Assembly: GCA_900554935.1 (NCBI GenBank) | Contig: USJF01000011.1 | Coordinates: forward strand, 1-16,290 | Direction: 5' to 3' | Source of the DNA: an uncultured Porphyromonas sp. | GTDB lineage: Bacteria > Bacteroidota > Bacteroidia > Bacteroidales > Porphyromonadaceae | DNA: 16,290 nt | Shown: positions 1 through 6,500 of the stretch, in pieces | Position numbering within the stretch: position 1 is the stretch's first letter | How the letters are laid out: the number at the start of each line of letters is the position of its first letter | The notes under the pieces: generated by a model | Database searches by the model: none | Seen by the model: only the letters and a program-made list of their open reading frames with translations | What the model was told of the DNA's origin: nothing | Translations under genes and position numbers: made by a program

Positions 1-72
1 ATGTAAACGCAGGAGTATCTCCTTGAGCATCTCCTTGCGCTCATCAGGTGTGTTATGTAAGAATTCGCTCAT
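1..72 (-). CDS. N-terminus of a DUF438-like protein (partial)
   Basis: The reverse strand opens with ATG at 72 and stays open to the window edge, giving 24 codons that begin MSEFLHNTPDERKEMLKEIL and end LRLH. The pattern of a short polar start, a basic/acidic helix and an ending in I-L-x-x-L-H resembles the N-terminus of DUF438 proteins. In that family this helical domain is usually followed by hemerythrin-type (HHE) iron-binding and PAS domains, used in oxygen, NO or redox sensing; none of that part is visible here. The start is supported by a TACATTTG promoter box upstream on the same strand and by lack of another plausible start nearby. The family call rests on a short stretch and is from memory of the family; the existence of a leftward gene is more certain than its name. 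Confidence 0.55.
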   Translation of the reverse strand, partial: MSEFLHNTPDERKEMLKEILLRLH

Positions 73-103
73 ATTTTACTGGTTGTTTAAAGTGAATTTA
101 TAT

Positions 104-149
104 CAGTCTAATCAAGACTGACTGGCCACCCCCTTAGGGTTAACCAGTC
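104..149 (-). promoter_or_regulatory. Two consecutive hairpins in the leader of the leftward gene
   Basis: Two inverted repeats fill most of the predicted leader. The first has arms GACTGG (120-125) and CCAGTC (144-149), with inner arms ACCC (128-131) and GGGT (137-140). The second has arms CAGTCT (104-109) and AGACTG (115-120) around a 5-nt loop. The outer hairpin begins almost exactly at the predicted transcription start. They could stabilise the mRNA 5' end, bind a regulator as DNA, or act as a leader switch; the sequence does not decide. Confidence 0.45.
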
Positions 150-154
150 GCCAG

Positions 155-162
155 CAAATGTA
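155..162 (-). promoter_or_regulatory. Bacteroidota -7 box for the leftward gene at 72
   Basis: Read on the minus strand this is TACATTTG, a full match to the Bacteroidota sigma-A -7 consensus TAnnTTTG. No TTTG is found at the expected 19-21 bp upstream, so the -33 element is poor. Transcription would start near 148-150, leaving a leader of about 77 nt before the ATG at 72. Confidence 0.5.
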
Positions 163-280
163 CATATTTTTGGCAGATTATAAGACGTATATCCCCCGTA
201 GATTCAATCATCAAATGCAGGGTGGTGCACGATCTAGAAAGAGTTCGTTGATGCTACTATCAAGGAAATTGGCTAATTCC

Positions 281-474
281 TCGGTGGAGATTATGGATTA
301 TCCAGCGAGAAAACGAAAAATCCATCGGAACTTTGATTTCTCTCTTCCGAAGTTTCATTTCATTCTTCCGAACTTTTATTTCGGCCCTCCGTGGAGAATT
401 TTCATTTGCTCCGTGGAGCTTTCCGATTTCCTCGGGAGGAACTGGAATCAGCGGAGATGTAAGAGTCGCTACGG
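281..474. repeat. Degenerate 21-22 bp tandem array with palindromic cores
   Basis: About ten units can be aligned on a TCCG/TCGG-like core at 281, 303, 325, 346, 367, 388, 410, 432, 451 and 471, so spacing is 22, 22, 21, 21, 21, 22, 22, 19 and 20 bp. The best units read roughly CTCCGTGGAG followed by a T-rich stretch such as TTTTCATTTG. Many cores are short palindromes with different sequences: CTTCCGAAG at 344-352, CTCCGTGGAG at 387-396 and 409-418, CCTCGGGAGG at 430-439. The units at 303, 451 and 471 are very degenerate. The array fills the intergenic space upstream of the DUF488 gene. Confidence 0.65.
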
Positions 475-511
475 AGTGCGGTTATAGCACCGTACTATGA
501 TGACTTATTCG

Positions 512-519
512 TACATTTG
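512..519 (+). promoter_or_regulatory. -7 promoter box for the DUF488 gene
   Basis: TACATTTG matches the TAnnTTTG consensus and lies 44 bp before the ATG at 564. No TTTG lies 19-21 bp upstream, so only half of the promoter is recognisable. The gene also has a clear AAGGAG ribosome binding site at 551-556, 7 nt before the start, which is unusual for this phylum. Confidence 0.5.
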
Positions 520-563
520 CCTTTAACCACGAATGAATGAATTCACCTTAAAGGAGACAAGAC

Positions 564-935
564 ATGATGAATGAATTGAGATACAAGCGAATCTATGAAA
601 CTCCAGTTGAAACAGATGGGTTTCGCATTCTTGTGGACAAACTATGGCCGCGAGGGATGAAAAAGGAAAATGCTAAAATTGATTTATGGGCTAAGGAGAT
701 CACACCATCAGATGGACTTCGAAGATGGTTTTCCCATACTCCTGAGAAATATGATGAGTTTAAAAAGAGATATAGACAGGAATTGTCCGAGAACTCGGCA
801 TCACAGGAGTTTAAAGATTTGTGTGTGCAGAAGTTACAAGATCACAACGTGACCCTTCTGTATGGTGCAAAAAGCGAGAAATGCAATCATGCTGTTGTTT
901 TGAAAGAGTGGTTGGAAGAGCATATGCACCAGTAA
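564..935 (+). CDS. DUF488 (YeaO-like) family protein
   Basis: A 123-residue soluble protein of the DUF488/YeaO family, whose biochemical role is not established. The family signature is clear: RIYETP near residue 9, then DGFRILVDKLWPRGMKKE (about 18-35), the segment DLWAKEITPS (about 40-49) with L-R-R-W-F-S-H after it, the E-F-K-K-R-Y-x-x-E-L helix (about 65-74), and a C-terminal L-L-Y-G-A-K-x-x-x-x-N-H-A-V-V-L. Length matches the usual 115-125 residues, so it is complete. ATG at 564 is preferred because AAGGAG ends 7 nt before it; the next codon is also ATG and could serve. It appears monocistronic, with its own promoter box and a 208-bp gap to frr. The coding sequence is visibly more A/T-rich than its neighbours, which may mean later acquisition. 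Confidence 0.85.
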   Translation: MMNELRYKRIYETPVETDGFRILVDKLWPRGMKKENAKIDLWAKEITPSDGLRRWFSHTPEKYDEFKKRYRQELSENSASQEFKDLCVQKLQDHNVTLLYGAKSEKCNHAVVLKEWLEEHMHQ

Positions 936-969
936 GAAAAAGTTGATATGTTTGAGACTGCAGGGGCGA

Positions 970-995
970 TTGACTCGCTTGACTCACTTGACGGC
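970..995. repeat. Three 9-bp tandem units
   Basis: TTGACTCGC, TTGACTCAC and the partial TTGACGGC follow each other directly between the DUF488 gene and the frr promoter. The rest of the 936-1143 gap shows no gene, terminator or other feature apart from the frr promoter. Confidence 0.5.
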
Positions 996-1066
996 TATCT
1001 TACACCCTTCACTCTCCAAAAACGTTTAGGACACCATTGATGAAACAACTATTTTGCGGTGAACCC

Positions 1067-1098
1067 TTTGTACTTATGGGGATAATTCTCTATCTTTG
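1067..1098 (+). promoter_or_regulatory. Promoter of frr-rsgA
   Basis: TTTG at 1067-1070 and TATCTTTG at 1091-1098 are separated by 20 bp, an exact match to the Bacteroidota consensus TTTG-N19-21-TAnnTTTG. Transcription should start near 1104, about 40 nt before the frr ATG. It is the best promoter in the window. Confidence 0.8.
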
Positions 1099-1143
1099 TG
1101 ATGAATTATATAGACTATCCAACCAATTCAATGCAGACAGATT

Positions 1144-1704
1144 ATGAAAGATGTAGCTACTATCCTAAAAGAGACTCAGAAGGCGATGAGCGATACAATC
1201 GACTTTCTGGACGAGAAATTGGCGAAGATACGAGCTGGTAAGGCCAATCCTAAGTTGCTAGATGATATCCGTGTTATCTATTATGGCAATCCTACGCCAC
1301 TGAATAATGTGGCCAACGTATCTGTGCCCGACGCCAAGACCATCATCATCACCCCATGGGAGAAGAATATCATCAGGGATATTGAGAAGGCGATCATTGA
1401 CTCTGACCTCGGCATCATGCCTGAGAATAATGGCGACTTGATCCGCATTGGGATGCCACCACTCACTGAGGAGCGTCGTCGCGACCTAGCCAAGCAGGTC
1501 AAGGGAGAGGCGGAGCAAGCCAAGGTAAGTGTGCGTAATGCACGCCGTGATGCCATCGATACGCTCAAGAAGCAGGTGAAGGATGGTATGCCTGAGGATG
1601 TCTCTAAGTCTGCGGAAGGGGATATCCAGAAGATGCACGACGACTTTATCAAGAAGATTGACCAACTCTTTGCTGCTAAGGAGAAGGAGATCATGACCGT
1701 GTAG
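1144..1704 (+). CDS. frr: Ribosome recycling factor
   Basis: Cytoplasmic factor that, with EF-G and GTP, splits the post-termination ribosome into subunits so it can be reused. The 186 residues match the family's usual length of about 185. Domain I, the three-helix bundle, is formed by residues 1-30 and about 106-186; domain II, the small beta domain, lies between, with the typical [12 protein letters not shown] (42-53) and the ITPWEKN turn (69-75). The conserved segment VRNARRDA (130-137) carries the arginines (R131, R134) that face the 23S rRNA in known structures. The hinge [13 protein letters not shown] (100-112) is intact. It has its own strong promoter and is followed after 13 bp by rsgA, so the two are probably one transcript. 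Confidence 0.97.
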   Translation: MKDVATILKETQKAMSDTIDFLDEKLAKIRAGKANPKLLDDIRVIYYGNPTPLNNVANVSVPDAKTIIITPWEKNIIRDIEKAIIDSDLGIMPENNGDLIRIGMPPLTEERRRDLAKQVKGEAEQAKVSVRNARRDAIDTLKKQVKDGMPEDVSKSAEGDIQKMHDDFIKKIDQLFAAKEKEIMTV

Positions 1705-1717
1705 CCGTGAGAATGCT

Positions 1718-2674
1718 ATGACCGGCTTAGTTGTCCAGAATAGAGGGAGCCTGTACCAAGTAAAGGTATCGGACGGTGAGAGCTATAGCTGCAAGCTTAA
1801 GGGAAGCTTCAAGGTAAATGATATTCAGACCACCAACCCTGTGGCGGTGGGCGATGTGGTGGACTTTGAACTACCCGAGGCGACTGAAGAGACGAAGGGG
1901 CAGGAGCTAATGGGATGGATCACAAAGATCCAGCCTCGCTCCAATTACATTATCCGTCGCTCCTCCAATCTCTCCAAGCAGGCTCATATTATTGGGGCGA
2001 ACCTTAGCAGGGCCCTCCTTTTGGTCACGGTCAATTATCCTGTTACCTCCACTACATTTATCGATCGGTTTTTAGCTACTGCCGAGGCGTATCGGGTGGA
2101 GGCAGCTCTTGTCTTTAATAAGGTAGATCGCTACAGCGACCACGAGGAGCGGAAGCTCCATGAGCTAGTGGTACTCTATGAGGGGCTGGGCTATCGCTGT
2201 TTCGAGATATCGGCAAAATATGAGCAGGGGCTGGAGTCACTCAAGGAGTATATCTCTACTGGCATCACGCTCCTCAGTGGGCACTCGGGCGTGGGGAAGT
2301 CGACCTTTATCAATGCACTGGTGCCGGGAGCCAACCTCCGCACTCAGGATATCTCCGAGGCACACAATATGGGGGTGCACACCACTACCTTCTCGGAGAT
2401 GATCCCTTTTGGCAGTGAGCCGAATACTTATCTTATCGACACCCCAGGCATCAAAGGTTTTGGCACGATAGAATTTGAGCGCGAGGGGGTGAGTCACTAC
2501 TTCCGAGAGATCTTTGAGCTGGGGAAGCAGTGTCATTTCCACAATTGTACCCACACGCACGAACCTAAGTGCGCTGTCTGCGAAGGACTCAATCGGGGCA
2601 CTATTGCCCGCTCCAGATACAAGAGTTACCTCAGCATCTTGCAGGATGAGGAGGAAGGGAAGTACCGTTTGTAG
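1718..2674 (+). CDS. rsgA: Ribosome small subunit-dependent GTPase RsgA
   Basis: Circularly permuted GTPase that acts late in 30S subunit maturation and checks the decoding centre. All parts are present in the expected permuted order: an N-terminal OB-fold (about 1-75), G4 motif NKVD (134-137), G5 motif SAK (165-167), the P-loop GHSGVGKST (188-196), the HTTT switch (221-224), G3 motif DTPG (241-244) and a zinc-binding CX4CXHX5C (C272, C277, H279, C285). The 318-residue length is normal for the family. The start at 1718 begins [15 protein letters not shown], the typical OB-fold opening. It follows frr by 13 bp with no terminator between, and both products act on ribosome subunits, so co-expression is likely. 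Confidence 0.96.
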   Translation: MTGLVVQNRGSLYQVKVSDGESYSCKLKGSFKVNDIQTTNPVAVGDVVDFELPEATEETKGQELMGWITKIQPRSNYIIRRSSNLSKQAHIIGANLSRALLLVTVNYPVTSTTFIDRFLATAEAYRVEAALVFNKVDRYSDHEERKLHELVVLYEGLGYRCFEISAKYEQGLESLKEYISTGITLLSGHSGVGKSTFINALVPGANLRTQDISEAHNMGVHTTTFSEMIPFGSEPNTYLIDTPGIKGFGTIEFEREGVSHYFREIFELGKQCHFHNCTHTHEPKCAVCEGLNRGTIARSRYKSYLSILQDEEEGKYRL

Positions 2675-2723
2675 CCACTTGCTTCTCTAGCAAACCTTCT
2701 CCAAATAATCACGTCTAAGAATT

Positions 2724-3560
2724 ATGAATAAGTATATTTGGAGCCTTCTCGCTCTAGCCTGCACCTATCTAGGAGGTATGGCACAGCAACCGACAAAGGG
2801 CGATAGTTATGAGGCACTAGTGATGCACTACTACGATTACTACGAGGCTCAGAAGCCTGATAGTGCAGAGCTGGTGCTCCGCGAAGCACTCACCCGCTAT
2901 CCCGATATGGAGAGCAACTTTGTGCTCCACGGCAATCTTGCCGAACTTCTTGTGGCGAGGCAAGATACCTTAGCCGCTATTTCCGAACTCACAGAAGCCC
3001 TTCGGCTACAGCCAGAGGTGACGCAGCTCCGCTCTCGGAGAGCTGAGCTTTACGAAGGGATGGCACGGTATCAAGATGCCCTCCTCGACCTCGACCAACT
3101 CATTCAGCAGAAGCCGGAGTGGGAGATTCCTTTATATAATAGAGCGAGGGTTCGCTCCGAGCTCGGGCTACACAATGGGGCTATACACGACCTGGAGCAG
3201 ATACTAAAGCTCAATCCCGAGGCTTATCTCCCTCGCATAGCACTCGCCAAGGAGTATCAGCTCTCTGAGGAGCCGCTTTTGGCGGAGAAGCTACTGACAC
3301 AGCTGATAGATAAGTATCCTAAGATTCCCAACGCTTACCGAGCATTGGGCTGGCTACTTCTGGAGCAAGACCGCAAGGCGGAGGCGCTCGACAGGGTACG
3401 GCACGTGATACAAGAGCTGAAGGTACCGACGAAGGAGGATTATCTCTTGCGAGGAGCGATCTGGAGCAAGTATGGAGAGGAGAAGGAGGCGGAGGCCGAC
3501 TTTGAGCGGGCAAGAGCACTAGGTGCTACGGACGATGAAATTAAAAAGGTAAGACAATGA
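2724..3560 (+). CDS. Exported tetratricopeptide repeat protein
   Basis: A 278-residue protein with an N-terminal signal peptide (MNKYIWSLLALACTYLGGMA, probable cleavage after A20) followed by tandem TPR helices from about residue 27 to 270. Repeats are visible as A-x-x-x-L-x-x-A-L-x-x-x-P units, for example LAAISELTEALRLQPE (about 83-98), DALLDLDQLIQQKPEW (about 117-132) and GAIHDLEQILKLNPEA (about 151-166). TPRs bind partner proteins; the likely site is the periplasm. The stop codon overlaps the start of the alpha-2-macroglobulin-like gene by 4 bp, implying translational coupling and possibly direct interaction, which is inference. The 49-bp gap from rsgA shows no promoter or terminator, so read-through from frr-rsgA is possible. 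Confidence 0.85.
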   Translation: MNKYIWSLLALACTYLGGMAQQPTKGDSYEALVMHYYDYYEAQKPDSAELVLREALTRYPDMESNFVLHGNLAELLVARQDTLAAISELTEALRLQPEVTQLRSRRAELYEGMARYQDALLDLDQLIQQKPEWEIPLYNRARVRSELGLHNGAIHDLEQILKLNPEAYLPRIALAKEYQLSEEPLLAEKLLTQLIDKYPKIPNAYRALGWLLLEQDRKAEALDRVRHVIQELKVPTKEDYLLRGAIWSKYGEEKEAEADFERARALGATDDEIKKVRQ

Positions 3561-6500
3561 GAAGATTAATTAAGTGGTTACTGGTCCCCGCACTACTCAT
3601 TAGTGCCATCATAGCGTGGGGCAGGATAGAGAAGACTATGAAACCGACCGAAATAAATATCACTGCTGAGGTACGAGCCCTCAATAGGCTATACACCAAT
3701 TACGGGCGTGCACTGACGGAGTACGATAGTTCCAATGACGCCTCTACCGACACCCTCCTTTGGAGTCCCGAGAAGACAAGAGAGGAGAGCCGGAAGTTGC
3801 TCACCCAGTTGCTCCAGCAAAGGGAGCTCCTTCGGCTACTTCCTAGCGAAGAGCTAAGCCGTCAGCAGCGCGTGGAGCGGTGGGGCTTTTATCTCGATTC
3901 CTCTAAAAACCAATACTACAACCTACTGGAGATACTCCATCAGTTTGTCTCTAGTGATAAGGAGTTAAAGCCTTTGCTCACGAGTGAGCTAGAGGTAGCT
4001 CTGCAGAAGGAGTTCTACCCAGAGGCACTGCAGATAGTGCGGTATTTCAATCTCCAACTTGATGAGGTGAAGCTCAAGGAGTGTCGCCCACGGTTTGCCG
4101 AGACCGATGAGGGGCATTTGATAGATATGTGGCTCCTTCGCTACCGATTGATACACGAACTAAGGGAGCTGGAGATAAAGCTTTCGGATGACCACGCCAC
4201 CGAGCTAGATGAACAGTGGGCGAGGATGGTGGGTCCTTTTGAGAAGGAGGGAGAGCGACTGTTCACTCAGCTCAAAGGGAGTGCCTACGAGTCGGAAGCC
4301 GAGCAAATCTATCAGGAGTATCTAGGTGACCGCTTGGTTGCGATCCGACCCGAGGTGATGAATACCGCTACTGGCGAGGTGCGTATCAAGGTTTTTGGTA
4401 TTCTATCAAAGCCGAATAAGCTACAGAGAAGTGGCGGCACTATTATTGGCGAGCTCCCTAAGGGGATTGTCCGTAAGACCTTCACCGACCAGCTCTCAAA
4501 GCCGGCTCTCTACGCTTATTCTCTTGAGGAGGAGCAATACCGCACCTATTTCACCTACGAACTTCTCAAGGTCTATACTTACAATCTGGAGAATTATTGC
4601 AAGCAGATAGAGGTGTTGGACCGTGCTACTGGTGCCCCTGTGCCCAACGTACGGATTGATCTAATGGATGGAGATCGCAAGGTATTTGCCACGATGTCGA
4701 CCGATAGTGAAGGGCGAGCTTTACTCCAGAGCAAAACAAATTATTACTGGGCAGTGGTGAAGGATCCACGGCTGATGCGTGAGGAGGAAATCTATATTAA
4801 TGAACTACCAAGAGCTCAAAAACAGAGAGAGATAAAGATTACACGATTCTACACCGACCGCCCTATCTACCGTCGTGGGCAGGAGGTTAAGGTGGGCACC
4901 GTCACCGCTAAGTACAACAAAGGTGATGACCGACACGTTTTGCCCTTTGAGCCTCTGACGATTAAGCTCCAAGCCTATCACAACTTCGACTTGGTTACCC
5001 TCGAGACGAAGAAGGTGACCACCAACCAGCACGGTGTGGCGGAGCTTACCTTCACCCTACCAGAGGATCAGGATCTCTCCAACTTCCAGCTCATCTCAAA
5101 GTGGGGCAATAAGGAGTTAGAGGTGCAGGACTACAAGCGTAGTTACCTCCAGGTCTCTATAGATAGTATCCCCACTGGTTACCTCTATGGCCACCCAATG
5201 AAGTTCTATGGGCAAACGACCGACCTCAATGGGCTACCCACGCCAGCTACCGTGGAGCTTCTCTATGGAGGTGATAAACGGATAAAGGTGACTTCGGGTG
5301 CCGATGGTCACTTCGTCCTCACCACGCCAGCACTGCCTGAGGAAGAGGATGAGTATGGAGATAGGATTGAGCTATCTGCCTCAGACGCTCTCGGCAATAC
5401 CGCACGCACCTCTCGTCACCTAGAGCTACTCGATACCGATATGCCCCTGGTTGCGGAGTCCCTTACCGATGAGGACACCTCTATTTATAAGGAGCAATTC
5501 ACGCTCTCTACTACCCTCCAGCCCTATAATCATCGGTTGCTCGGGGATATCTCCGACCGCGTTATCTCTGCCTACTTGGTGAATGAGCAGGATACCATTC
5601 CGCTAGGCAACCTCCCAGTGAATGGCGAGCAACAGTTCTCCCTTCCTAACCTCCCTAGCGGTGGCTACCACCTACAGCTCCGCACGGTAGATGGGTATGG
5701 ACAGGAGCAGCGAGACGAATCCTACCAAAAGTACTATTTCTATAGCTCCAGCGATACTCAGCTACACGATAAGTACCCAATTTGGGCTGAGTTCCTCCCC
5801 GATGGGGCACTTCTCTTTGGTTCGAGCAACGATCAGCTCATCATCCTTTCTCTTGAAAAAAAGGACAAGACTATCTACAACAAGACTATCTACAAGGAGT
5901 ACATCCAGGTGGTAGCTGGCACGCTTTACAAGCACACGCTACCACAAGTGGGTGCCGAAAGAGTGATGCTACAGTCGCTCCGTAATATGGAGACGAGGGT
6001 GAAGCGATTGGACCTACCAAAGGAGGAGGTGGCAAAGGAGAAGGCGAAGCTCGAAGGCTTTGCTTTCGATGAAAGCATTCGCCCAGGTAGTGAGGTGGAA
6101 AAACGTATCAAGGTGATTGGCAAGTCGGGACAACCGCTCGCCAGCACTCCTGTCTTTGCCACTGTTTATGATAAAGCGGTCAATGATGCCGCTTTGAGTA
6201 TAGGGGCTTTCCCATGGCTTCCTACTGTGAGTGTACTACTGATCGAGAATAACCCAGAGGGAGCCCTCTATGGGGCTCGGGCTCCACTCCGTCTGATGTC
6301 AGTAAACGAAGCGGCACCAATGGCGATGAGTAAGCAGGAAGCCTACGATGAAGTGGTTGTTACTGAAGCACCTGAGGAGCCAGCTCTCCGCACCAACTTT
6401 GCCGAGACAGCCTACTTCTCGGCACTCCTTGAGACCGATCAAAAGGGTGAGCTGCTTCTGAAGTTCAAAGCCCCCGACACGCAGACTAAGTATGTTGCTT

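Noticed and set aside
158..487. Open frame of 109 codons over the 21-22 bp array
   Set aside because: The frame exists because part of the array has 21-bp periodicity. The product has no recognisable domain, the start has no ribosome binding site, and the ATG overlaps a promoter box of the other strand.
5855..5865. A-AAA-AAG slippery heptamer for programmed frameshifting
   Set aside because: It is in the correct phase, but no stimulatory stem is seen after it and the shifted frame stops after about 38 codons without a sensible product.
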